A stretch of 64,000 bases of DNA from Kaistella soli (GTDB taxonomy: Bacteria > Bacteroidota > Bacteroidia > Flavobacteriales > Weeksellaceae), in assembly GCF_019038595.1 (NCBI RefSeq), contig NZ_JAHOPF010000002.1, positions 1 to 64,000 of the forward strand, in the 5' to 3' direction. The position numbers and the translations under genes are program-made. The notes beneath the pieces were generated by a model that was given only the letters and a program-made list of their open reading frames with translations, was not told where the DNA came from and ran no database searches. Below, in pieces: positions 1 through 6,637 of the stretch (positions within the stretch are counted from its first letter, which is position 1; every line of letters starts with the position of its first letter).

Positions 1-65
1 TCGCTTAATGCTTCAACTACTACTTTAAATTTGAATCCTGAATTGAATTTTCTTCGCTGTGACAT
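1..65 (-). CDS. IS3-family transposase OrfA, N-terminal fragment cut by the window edge
   Basis: An open frame starts at an ATG on the minus strand at position 65 and runs off the left edge. Its 21 complete codons read MSQRRKFNSGFKFKVVVEAL and onward. This is the typical start of the small helix-turn-helix protein OrfA of IS3-family elements, in which a basic 'RRKF' start is followed by 'FK.KV..EAL'. OrfA binds the element ends, and the catalytic DDE part (OrfB) would lie further left. The family call rests on about 20 residues, so the subgroup cannot be given, and whether the element is intact cannot be seen. Confidence 0.6.
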   Translation of the reverse strand, partial: MSQRRKFNSGFKFKVVVEALS

Positions 66-93
66 ATTGTAAATTTAATTGTTTTTTTTCAAC

Positions 94-125
94 TAAACTT
101 ACTGTCCGATTTTCCGGGGGAACTA
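94..125. mobile_element. Probable terminal end of the IS3-type element
   Basis: Read on the minus strand, the stretch just upstream of the OrfA start contains AGTTCCCCCGGAAAATCGGA. C-rich then GAAAATCGGAC-like ends are common in IS3-family terminal inverted repeats (recalled, not searched). The sequence abuts the stop codon of the neighbouring secreted-protein gene. The exact boundary and any target duplication cannot be fixed without the other end. Confidence 0.4.
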
Positions 126-890
126 TAAAATGGTCAGGGATTTTCCACCCGACATTCCGGCTAATGCAGAGGTCAGCCCGGTGAAATCATAAACCACTTT
201 CTTGGCTTTTGTAGGAACGCCTTCGAAAGTGAGATCTACTGTTTCTTCAGAGGTAACCTTTCCACCTTTTCTGGATTTCGTGACGTTTAGTTGATTTTCA
301 ACTGATTCTTTTGCATCCTGCAGCGTTCTGTGAATACTCCAGTTCATTTCTCCTGAATATGGACATTGAACGGTATTCAGAAAAGTCCAGTAACACCTGT
401 TTCCCAGTTCCACACTTCTTCCGGCAAAATCAATCGAACCAATTTCCATAGAAACAAAGTTTTCATCCGGAATTTTATTGTCGATAATGGCGTTAACTAA
501 TTGCTCTTCGGTTTCCTTATCCGGTGTACCGTTTTTGATAAACCAAACAACATTCGTCTTTTTATCCGGAGTTTCGACGAAATAATAAGTGTCCGTTTGA
601 TAGTTATTGTCCGTAATTTTTTGCTGTTTTGATACAGACAGATTATTATACCTGATCCGGTTGTTTTTTAGCTTAGCATCTGATTCCTGGATCTGGTGTT
701 TCCTGAAAATCTTTTTCAGACCTTTTTCATCAAATGCAGTATTAAATGTTTCGCTCGTTACACTGTAACCATCAATATTATACCAAATCTTTCCGTTATT
801 TTTTAAAGCAGAAAGTCTTTCATAAAGAGTATTCTCCTGCGAAAAGCAAACAGAAAAAATGAAAATGAATAAGAGTTGTAGTGTTTTCAT
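123..890 (-). CDS. Secreted hypothetical protein, possibly 3'-truncated by the adjacent IS
   Basis: This 255-residue protein has a clear signal peptide (MKTLQLLFIFIFSVCFSQ, cleavage near residue 17-18), so it is exported to the periplasm or surface. The rest is a soluble, charged domain with two cysteines near residues 165-175 and no motif I recognise. The C-terminus ends abruptly after a glycine-rich stretch (GLTSALAGMSGGK). The TAG stop lies exactly where the putative IS3 end begins, so the natural C-terminus may have been replaced. No operon partner is visible: the IS lies on one side and a repeat-rich gap on the other. Function unknown. Confidence 0.7.
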   Translation of the reverse strand: MKTLQLLFIFIFSVCFSQENTLYERLSALKNNGKIWYNIDGYSVTSETFNTAFDEKGLKKIFRKHQIQESDAKLKNNRIRYNNLSVSKQQKITDNNYQTDTYYFVETPDKKTNVVWFIKNGTPDKETEEQLVNAIIDNKIPDENFVSMEIGSIDFAGRSVELGNRCYWTFLNTVQCPYSGEMNWSIHRTLQDAKESVENQLNVTKSRKGGKVTSEETVDLTFEGVPTKAKKVVYDFTGLTSALAGMSGGKSLTIL

Positions 891-1031
891 GTAGAATGGT
901 ATTTGTCATTACGCCTAACGGCTTTATATTACTAATCTTTGTAAATATAACGAAAAGGACAATTAGCGAAAATCTTTATGATGTAAACTCCAGCCCCGCT
1001 AATAGAAAAAACATCTTAGCTGAAATAATTT

Positions 1032-1406
1032 TTAGTATTCCTCATCATCAGGTTTCCAATTAATTTCATTTACAATATCCTCAAACTGATATTTTCCAAG
1101 TTTTAAAATTTCTCCATTTTCATTGATGAATCCTTGATTTTCACAAACAATAGAATAATGGTGACAATCTCCTTCCTTCGCGTGCTCATCCCAGGGAATT
1201 TTTTTACATTTTTCTCCAACAATCGCTTTTCCCTTATGAAAAGAGGTTGCAATTTCAAATTGCGGTTTAATCAATATCTTGCCATATTCATTGGCAAACC
1301 CGATTTTATCTTCACTGTCAATTATTCTGATTTTGTTTTCACAGACTCCCAACATCGAACAGTATACGAACAGTGTATATACAACGGATATAGAATGGAT
1401 ATACAA
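1032..1406 (-). pseudogene. WG-repeat protein, decayed N-terminally truncated remnant
   Basis: The 124-residue frame carries two WG/KWG-type repeats: 'IGFANEYGKILIKPQFE' followed by 'GFINENGEILKLGKYQFEDI', typical of exported WG-repeat proteins of Bacteroidota. Such proteins normally begin with a signal peptide and are longer. Here the first ~20 codons are read out of an 11-bp tandem array and make no sensible signal sequence. The gene therefore looks cut at its 5' end by repeat expansion or recombination. WG-repeat function is poorly known (probable binding). I call it a pseudogene, but a short cytosolic product cannot be excluded. Confidence 0.55.
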
Positions 1407-1440
1407 CGGTTAGACAAAGGATATACAAAGGATATAGAAA
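1375..1440. repeat. 11-bp tandem repeat array, six units
   Basis: Six consecutive 11-bp units lie at 1375, 1386, 1397, 1408, 1419 and 1430. Examples are GGATATACAAC, GGATATACAAA and GGATATAGAAA; the unit at 1408 (GGTTAGACAAA) is degenerate. Spacing is exactly 11 throughout. The array overlaps the 5' end of the WG-repeat remnant. A second array with the same period and a shared CAAAGGA core lies at 3602. Confidence 0.85.
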
Positions 1441-2084
1441 CTTGTCATTCATTTTCTTTGTTCAGGATGCTGTTTCCTCTGAAAATCTCAGTCATACCGC
1501 ACGTTTAGCTAAGGTTGCCTGAGAATAGCAGTCTTTCCTTAAATGCCCAAAACTGCCTTTTCTTTCCCTTTTATGGAAATTTTTGGAAAAAAAGCGCCTT
1601 TCTTTACATTTCAGAACCTTCCTTTCCACTTAGGAGATTTTTGTGTTAGGAGATTTTCAAAAGCAAGGTTCAAAACCGACCTAGGAGATTTTTGCGTAAA
1701 GAAAATTGCAATTATTTCACCTCCGATCCTGTCAACTTCTCCCGCATAAAAATCCCCACTGTTCGAGTGGCGACAAAAACCTATCATCGAAGCGATACTC
1801 ACCTTAACGGCACCCCACAAACGACTTAGGAGATTTTTGCGTTAAAAAAAATTGGAATTTCTTCGCAACCAAATCTTCAATTGGCAATACCTAAAAATCC
1901 CCATTGTTTGAGTGGCGGCAAAAAATTGTGTACACAAAAACTTGTTGACTTCCCGCCCGAGTTTAGGGGATTTTCTTGAAGAAATTGCAATTTTTTAGCA
2001 ATCCGCCTTAGGCGGATCGCCGATTCAATTAAAAATATATAAAAGATGAGGCAAAAAGATCCAGTCTTGATTTTTTCGTTCTCG
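1441..2084. repeat. Gene-free stretch with a dispersed hairpin repeat family
   Basis: No convincing gene is present. The motif TTAGGAGATTTTTG or a close variant occurs at 1630, 1646, 1681 (CTAGGAG) and 1826, with a diverged copy (TTTAGGGGATTTT) near 1961. A second unit starting AAAAATCCCCA occurs at about 1748 and 1893. It holds a small hairpin, CCACT-GTTCG-AGTGG in the first copy and CCATT-GTTTG-AGTGG in the second, so pairing is kept through a wobble. AAAATCCCC is the reverse complement of GGGGATTTT, so the two unit types are inverted relatives. The short open frames here run through these repeats and are not credible genes. Confidence 0.6.
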
Positions 2085-2092
2085 TATGTTTG
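2085..2092 (+). promoter_or_regulatory. -7 box TATGTTTG of the IS110 leader transcript
   Basis: TATGTTTG matches the Bacteroidota -7 consensus TAnnTTTG exactly and is followed by the frequently seen C. A TTG at 2067-2069 could be a poorly spaced -33 element. Transcription from here would start near 2098 and give a leader of about 210 nt before the transposase ATG at 2311. Confidence 0.5.
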
Positions 2093-2097
2093 CAATA

Positions 2098-2310
2098 CTA
2101 TAAATATCAGTTACTTTGGAGAATAAAGCTAAGAGGCAGAAGAAATATTTTGGTTCAGGTAATTAGCTCTAATATACCGTAAAAAGAAAGATTCTCTGTC
2201 TCTAAGTTTCTCCGAATCTGAACAGTACTTAGGGAGTTTTATACATCCCGCATAAATGCGAGAAAAGATGAAAAGGAACTGTAGCTTTTTTCCAATCAAA
2301 AAATAAATCT
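2098..2310 (+). ncRNA. Candidate IS110 bridge RNA in the transposase leader
   Basis: The leader is long for this genome and non-coding. It contains AGATTC...GAATCT (6-bp stem, about 19-nt loop) at about 2189-2220, a small CGCAT-AA-ATGCG hairpin near 2257, and AAAAG...CTTTT just before the start codon. IS110-group elements are known to encode a structured bridge RNA in the non-coding end upstream of the recombinase, with loops that pair to target and donor DNA. That this leader is such an RNA is inference; no donor or target loop match was tested. Confidence 0.4.
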
Positions 2311-3345
2311 ATGGAAAAGCATTGTGTCGGGATTGATGTCTCAAAAGATTACCTGGATTGCTGTTTTGGAAGTTCAGACAGCTTTCAGAACCAAAAATTT
2401 ACAAAGAGTAAAAAGTTTGGTAATGACAAGGCCGGATTTAAGGAGCTTTTAAAGTGGGTGAATGCCCAGAAAGTTTCAGAAGAGATGTTGTTTGTAATGG
2501 AGGCCACTGGAGTTTATTACGAACATTTGGCCTACTATTTAAGCGAACATGATTGTAAATTATCAGTCTTACTTCCCAATATGGTGAAGCACTATTCAAA
2601 GAGTTTGAATGTGAAAACCAAGACGGATCGGAAGGACTCAGAAGTTTTATCCAGACTGGGTTTGGAAAGAAAACTCACCAGTTGGAATATGCCTACGAAA
2701 ATCATGCGAAATCTGAAGTTTTTGAGTAGGGAATACCGTGAAGTAAAAGATAAAATTAATCAGGTCAAAAATCAGTTGCACGCTCGACATCATAGTTATA
2801 GTTGCCCTGTTTCTACTGAGAAAAGATTAAAGAAGCAGCTGGCTTTGCTGGAAACGCAAGTGGTGGAAATAGAGGCGGAACTAAGGATGTTGGTGATGTC
2901 AGATTCAGAGTTTTATGAAAAGGTTCAAAAAATATGCAGCATTCCCGGTGTAAGTTTTATTACGGTGATTTGTATTATCGCGGAAACTAATGGATTTGCG
3001 TTAATCAGCAATACAAGGCAATTGGCTAGTTATGCAGGATTGGATGTCCAGCACAACCAATCAGGGAACAAGCAAGGCAAGAGCAGAATATCCAAAAAAG
3101 GAAATAGTTTTATTCGGTACGCTTTATATATGCCAGCATTGTGTGCGACCAGGTTTAATCCCGTGATGAAGGATTTTTACAACAATATGAATGACCGCAA
3201 ACCAGCCAAGAAAATAGCAATAACTGCGGTGGCGAGAAAGCTATTAATCCTGATCTATATACTGTGGAAAAATGCCGATGAGTTTGATCCGGCTTATGAG
3301 GAAAATAAGAAAGTAGACAGGGTTGCGCCTGCCTACACAGGATGA
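2311..3345 (+). CDS. IS110-family transposase (DEDD recombinase)
   Basis: The 344-residue protein has the two-domain plan of IS110-family recombinases. The N-terminal RuvC-like DEDD domain (about 1-160) shows 'CVGIDVSKD' (Asp9), 'EATGVYYE' and 'KTDRKDSEVL'. The C-terminal domain (about 205-310) shows 'CSIPGVSF', 'LASYAGLDVQHNQSG' and 'ISKKGNSFIRYALYM', including the serine-containing segment. A coiled region joins them (about 165-200). The length is normal and the frame intact, so it may be active. It catalyses RNA-guided element excision and insertion in characterised IS110 members. The 5' leader is the candidate guide RNA; the IS1111 subgroup, with guide RNA at the 3' end, cannot be excluded. 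Confidence 0.93.
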   Translation: MEKHCVGIDVSKDYLDCCFGSSDSFQNQKFTKSKKFGNDKAGFKELLKWVNAQKVSEEMLFVMEATGVYYEHLAYYLSEHDCKLSVLLPNMVKHYSKSLNVKTKTDRKDSEVLSRLGLERKLTSWNMPTKIMRNLKFLSREYREVKDKINQVKNQLHARHHSYSCPVSTEKRLKKQLALLETQVVEIEAELRMLVMSDSEFYEKVQKICSIPGVSFITVICIIAETNGFALISNTRQLASYAGLDVQHNQSGNKQGKSRISKKGNSFIRYALYMPALCATRFNPVMKDFYNNMNDRKPAKKIAITAVARKLLILIYILWKNADEFDPAYEENKKVDRVAPAYTG

Positions 3346-3601
3346 ACATAAAGTTCTCCTTAAAATAGTTTAAACAAATATCGAAAAATATTTGGAAATT
3401 AACACAGTACCTTTTGCATCAAGGCAAAAGAACTTAAGTAAAAAACAACGACTTTTCTAGCACCCTCCTTTGGGAATCCTTGCCGCCGCTTCCCAAAAAA
3501 CTCCCTTTTTAGCAACAAATCCGCAACAAACCCGCAACAACATCTCCAGAAATTCGCTTCAGTTTATAAAACCACATCACTCCCTGAAATAATAACTCAC
3601 C
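3346..3601. other. Non-coding right side of the IS110 element with three perfect hairpins
   Basis: No gene is seen. Three perfect inverted repeats follow the transposase: AAATAT/ATATTT at 3376-3393, CTTTTGC/GCAAAAG at 3411-3430, and TTTGGGAA/TTCCCAAA at 3469-3497 with a C-rich 13-nt loop. Short direct repeats of CGCAACAA follow at about 3521-3540. Some of this may be the element's right end; the boundary was not identified. Confidence 0.5.
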
Positions 3602-3645
3602 TCAAAGGAATGTCAAAGCAAGGTCAAAGGAATGTCAAAGGAAAG
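3602..3645. repeat. Second 11-bp tandem repeat array, four units
   Basis: Four 11-bp units lie head to tail: TCAAAGGAATG (3602), TCAAAGCAAGG (3613), TCAAAGGAATG (3624) and TCAAAGGAAAG (3635). The period and the CAAAGGA core match the array at 1375-1440, so the two arrays bracket the repeat/IS110 island. The remaining bases to 3788 hold no recognisable gene. Confidence 0.85.
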
Positions 3646-3788
3646 GGTAACTAATGTCCTCAATATTAGATTCACGAACGGAGTAGAAGAAACGGCGGAG
3701 TAAAATGCTCGAAGATGACGCAAAAAATACTTCCTGCATTTCCAACAATAATTTTTTCCAGGTATTTTTATCTTCTCAATTATTTCCC

Positions 3789-3796
3789 TATTTTTG
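3789..3796 (+). promoter_or_regulatory. -7 box TATTTTTG of dnaX, only 4 nt before the ATG
   Basis: TATTTTTG matches TAnnTTTG. The dnaX ATG follows at 3801, so the transcript would begin at or near the start codon, implying a leaderless or nearly leaderless mRNA. No clear -33 TTTG is seen at the usual distance. Confidence 0.45.
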
Positions 3797-3800
3797 ACCA

Positions 3801-4886
3801 ATGGAAAATTTCGTGGTTTCTGCAAGAAAATACCGTCCCCAAGAGTTTGATACTGTAGTGGGACAAGCTCATATTACAGATACTTTAGAACACGCCATTG
3901 AAGAAAACCAGCTCGCGCAGGCGCTTTTGTTCTGCGGTCCGAGAGGGGTGGGGAAAACCACCTGTGCACGAATCCTGGCAAGAAAAATCAACGAAAGAGA
4001 CGGTTCCACATCAGAAGACGGTTTCGCTTACAACATCTTCGAACTCGATGCTGCTTCCAACAACTCCGTGGAAGACATCCGCGAACTGACCGATCAGGTA
4101 CGTTTTGCGCCTCAGGTCGGGAAGTACAAGATTTATATTATTGACGAGGTGCACATGCTGTCCTCGGCAGCGTTCAACGCCTTCCTGAAAACACTGGAAG
4201 AACCGCCCGCTCACGCAATTTTCATCCTCGCAACGACGGAGAAACATAAGATCATTCCTACCATTCTTTCCCGCTGTCAGATTTACGATTTCAAAAGAAT
4301 CACCATTGAAGACATTCAGAGTCATCTGAAGAATATCGCGGTAAAGGAAAATATCAGTTATGAAGACGACGCGCTCTACCTGATCGCTCAAAAGGCCGAC
4401 GGTGCCCTGCGTGATGCACTTTCCATCTTCGACAGGCTTTCCACCTTTACCCAGAAAAACATCACTTTGGCAAAAGCCGCCGAAGTTTTAAATATCCTCG
4501 ATTACGACCAGTACCTCAATATCGTGGATCTTGCACATGAAAACAGAATTCCCGATGCGCTTTTTGCATTTAATGATATTGTGAAAAAAGGTTTTGATGC
4601 GCACATTTTCATTGCAGGTTTGGGCAACCACTTCCGCGATTTGATGATGGCCCAGAATCCGCATACTTTAAGCTTAATTGAAGTAGGGGAGAAAACCAAA
4701 GCAAAGTTCTCTGAACAAAGCAGAAAATGGAACGCCCAGCAGCTTATTGATGCCATTGAGATCTGCAACCATGCCGATATCAATTATAAGAACTCAAAGA
4801 ATCCAAGGCTGACGGTAGAAATTGCTTTAATGCAGCTTTCTTCAATTACAGCCGCCGGATCTGAGGTTAAAAAAAAAAGTATCTGA
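3801..4886 (+). CDS. dnaX: DNA polymerase III clamp-loader subunit DnaX, gamma-like zero-frame product
   Basis: The 361-residue zero-frame product is the AAA+ clamp-loader ATPase that loads the sliding clamp. Walker A (GPRGVGKT, 46-53), Walker B/DEVH (115-118) and the sensor/arginine-finger 'TILSRC' near 155-160 are present, followed by the lid and the helical domain III. The zinc-binding cysteine insert seen after Walker A in E. coli DnaX is absent; the segment reads 'NERDGSTSEDGFAYN'. The start MENFVVSARKYRPQ is the usual family start. The frame ends at TGA right after domain III, just past a run of ten A. The longer tau form needs a -1 shift there. A gamma-like protein ending after domain III would still be a functional clamp-loader ATPase. 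Confidence 0.93.
   Translation: MENFVVSARKYRPQEFDTVVGQAHITDTLEHAIEENQLAQALLFCGPRGVGKTTCARILARKINERDGSTSEDGFAYNIFELDAASNNSVEDIRELTDQVRFAPQVGKYKIYIIDEVHMLSSAAFNAFLKTLEEPPAHAIFILATTEKHKIIPTILSRCQIYDFKRITIEDIQSHLKNIAVKENISYEDDALYLIAQKADGALRDALSIFDRLSTFTQKNITLAKAAEVLNILDYDQYLNIVDLAHENRIPDALFAFNDIVKKGFDAHIFIAGLGNHFRDLMMAQNPHTLSLIEVGEKTKAKFSEQSRKWNAQQLIDAIEICNHADINYKNSKNPRLTVEIALMQLSSITAAGSEVKKKSI
4869..4879 (+). other. dnaX: Probable programmed -1 frameshift or transcriptional slippage site in dnaX
   Basis: Ten consecutive A followed by G (4869-4879) are read in zero frame as GTT AAA AAA AAA AGT ATC TGA. The -1 frame, entered at 4871 or 4874, stays open to 5497 with a typical tau linker and C-terminal domain. 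Known dnaX genes use an A-AAA-AAG ribosomal slip (E. coli) or slippage on an A run (Thermus). No strong downstream stem-loop is seen, which favours slippage by RNA polymerase. An assembly error in the homopolymer would look the same. Confidence 0.6.
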
Positions 4887-5497
4887 TATTAGCGCCGCTT
4901 CTTAAAGGCACCCCGTCAGTAACTTCCGAAACCCCCAAAACAGAAACTAAACCTGAGGCTGCAAAAGCAGTCCCCAGCGCAGCATGTGAACAGCCTGCAC
5001 CGGTAATCCTTAAAACTGCGGAACCGATCGCAAAGAAAAAGGTTTCTTCAAAATTCAGCATCAATGCGGTTTTGAATCAGGCGGAAACGGAGGAGGAAGA
5101 ACAGGCCGTAACTTCAGTAAAAGAAGACCTGCCCAGCAAACATTTTACCGAAACCGATCTGCAGAAAGAGTGGCAGCTGTTTTTAGCAGACCTGAAGCGG
5201 ACAGAGATTCTGATTTACAATGCCATCAGTTCTTTTAAACTGCAGAAAAAAGGCGAGGATATCATCGAGATTACCTATCCGTCAGAATCGGCAAAAACCG
5301 AGTTCGAGAAAATACGCGGCGATTTCTTCAATCATTTTATGCATAAGGTGAGTCATTTCAATCTCAGCATTGAATATAAAAATGATGTAAGCCTGAAAAA
5401 AGAAATCATCACCAAACGGAAGATTTTCGATAAATTTGCCGAGATAAATCCTGTTTTGCGGGATTTGGATGAACTTTTCAAATTTGATTTCAATTAA
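4871..5497 (+). CDS. dnaX: DnaX tau-specific C-terminal segment, reached by a -1 shift
   Basis: Read in the -1 frame from 4871, this stretch has no stop until 5497. It encodes an acidic, proline/alanine-rich linker, then 'KKKVSSKFSINAVLNQ' and a compact domain with 'LQKEWQLFLADLKR', typical of the C-terminal part of Bacteroidota DnaX. Joined to the upstream part, tau would be about 565 residues, a normal length. The internal ATG at 5072 is not a likely gene start because homology-like sequence begins well before it. The segment should link polymerase and clamp loader in the replisome. Confidence 0.8.
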   Translation, partial: KKKYLILAPLLKGTPSVTSETPKTETKPEAAKAVPSAACEQPAPVILKTAEPIAKKKVSSKFSINAVLNQAETEEEEQAVTSVKEDLPSKHFTETDLQKEWQLFLADLKRTEILIYNAISSFKLQKKGEDIIEITYPSESAKTEFEKIRGDFFNHFMHKVSHFNLSIEYKNDVSLKKEIITKRKIFDKFAEINPVLRDLDELFKFDFN

Positions 5498-5510
5498 ATA
5501 TATAAATAAG

Positions 5511-5529
5511 GGTCAATGAAATTTTGACC
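5511..5529 (+). promoter_or_regulatory. Short hairpin upstream of DAHP synthase
   Basis: GGTCAA (5511-5516) and TTGACC (5524-5529) form a perfect 6-bp inverted repeat with a 7-nt loop. It ends 16 nt before the preferred ATG at 5546 and touches the alternative ATG at 5531. It could be an operator half-site pair or a translational hairpin; its role is unknown. Confidence 0.35.
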
Positions 5530-5545
5530 GATGCAAAAGATTATA

Positions 5546-6613
5546 ATGAATTTACACGAACTGGAAAACAACTGGGTGAAAGATTTCCCCACTCCTTTGA
5601 TTATTGCTGGACCATGCAGCGCAGAGAGCGAATCACAGATGCTGGAAACAGCCCGAAGAATAAAAGAATCCAATGCAGAAGTTCCTATTTTCCGTGCCGG
5701 AATATGGAAACCGAGAACCAAACCCAACGGCTTTGAAGGCGTTGGAGTAATCGGTCTGAACTGGCTGAAGAAAGTGAAGGCAGAATACGGCTTTAAAACA
5801 GCAACCGAAGTAGCCAACGCTCATCACGTGGCGGCAGCACTGGAAGCGGATGTAGATATTTTATGGATCGGCGCACGCTCCACCGTGAATCCTTTTACCG
5901 TACAGGAAATTGCAGAAGCATTAAAAGGAACCGATAAACCGGTTTTCGTTAAAAACCCTGTAAACCCGGATTTGGCTTTATGGATCGGAGCGCTGGAAAG
6001 ACTTTTAGGTCAGGATGTGAAGAACTTAGGCGTTATTCACCGCGGATTCTCAACCTACCAGAAAACAAAATACAGAAACGTCCCGAACTGGCAGATTGCA
6101 TTGGATTTTAAGAATCAGTATCCGAATATTCCGATGTTGGTAGATCCTTCCCATATTTGCGGAAACAGAACCGGTTTGGCGGGAGTTGCTCAGGAAGCAT
6201 TGAACGTAGGCTACCAGGGAATGATTATCGAAACCCACTGTACGCCTGACGAAGCATGGAGTGACGCGTCCCAGCAGATTACACCGGAAGTTCTGGCTGA
6301 TTTAATCGGCAATTTACAGATCAGAAACTCCGATATCTCCGCTTTCGATGAAGAGATGGGAAGACACAGAACGTTGATATCAGATCTGGATTTCCAGTTG
6401 ATTCAGTTGCTGTCTCACAGAATGAAGATTTCTGAAAAGATCGGTACCCTGAAAAAAGAAAACAACATCGCGATCTTCCAGCCGGAGCGTTGGAAAGTCA
6501 TCACCGAATACGCAAGCCAGAAAGCTGACGAAACGGGAATGTCACAGGAATTTATAGAAAAGGTTTTCAAGGCGATTCATGAGGAATCGATTGAAATTCA
6601 GAATAATATTTAA
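5546..6613 (+). CDS. Bifunctional DAHP synthase / chorismate mutase
   Basis: This 355-residue enzyme fuses a KDPG-aldolase-like (type I beta) 3-deoxy-7-phosphoheptulonate synthase (about 1-255) to an AroQ-type chorismate mutase (about 260-350). The synthase condenses phosphoenolpyruvate and erythrose 4-phosphate. Visible signatures are 'IAGPCSAES', 'FRAGIWKPRTKP', 'IGARSTVNPF', 'PVFVKNPVNPD', 'GVIHRGFS', 'VDPSHICGNR' and the metal-ligand region 'IIETHCTPDEAWSD'. The mutase helix is seen at 'DLDFQLIQLLSHRMKISEKIG'-like residues. The fused mutase allows chorismate-pathway end-product sensing in related enzymes. The start is placed at the second ATG because homologues I recall begin near 'MNLHEL'; 5531 is the alternative. 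It follows dnaX closely and may be co-transcribed. Confidence 0.92.
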   Translation: MNLHELENNWVKDFPTPLIIAGPCSAESESQMLETARRIKESNAEVPIFRAGIWKPRTKPNGFEGVGVIGLNWLKKVKAEYGFKTATEVANAHHVAAALEADVDILWIGARSTVNPFTVQEIAEALKGTDKPVFVKNPVNPDLALWIGALERLLGQDVKNLGVIHRGFSTYQKTKYRNVPNWQIALDFKNQYPNIPMLVDPSHICGNRTGLAGVAQEALNVGYQGMIIETHCTPDEAWSDASQQITPEVLADLIGNLQIRNSDISAFDEEMGRHRTLISDLDFQLIQLLSHRMKISEKIGTLKKENNIAIFQPERWKVITEYASQKADETGMSQEFIEKVFKAIHEESIEIQNNI

Positions 6614-6637
6614 TATGACAGCATCAAATTTTAATTA

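Noticed and set aside
1620-1990. Repeats that could suggest a CRISPR array
   Set aside because: Spacing is irregular, units differ in length and orientation, and no cas genes are near.
1543-2095. Three small frames (1543-1749, 1611-1820, 1877-2095)
   Set aside because: They run through repeats, overlap each other and show no protein-like features.
3469-3497. TTTGGGAA/TTCCCAAA hairpin as an integron attC or terminator
   Set aside because: There is no integrase or cassette structure, and a T run does not follow the stem directly; it was kept only as an unexplained hairpin.
5072-5497. Separate gene starting at ATG 5072
   Set aside because: The same frame is open and tau-like from 4871, so the ATG is internal to the dnaX C-terminal part.
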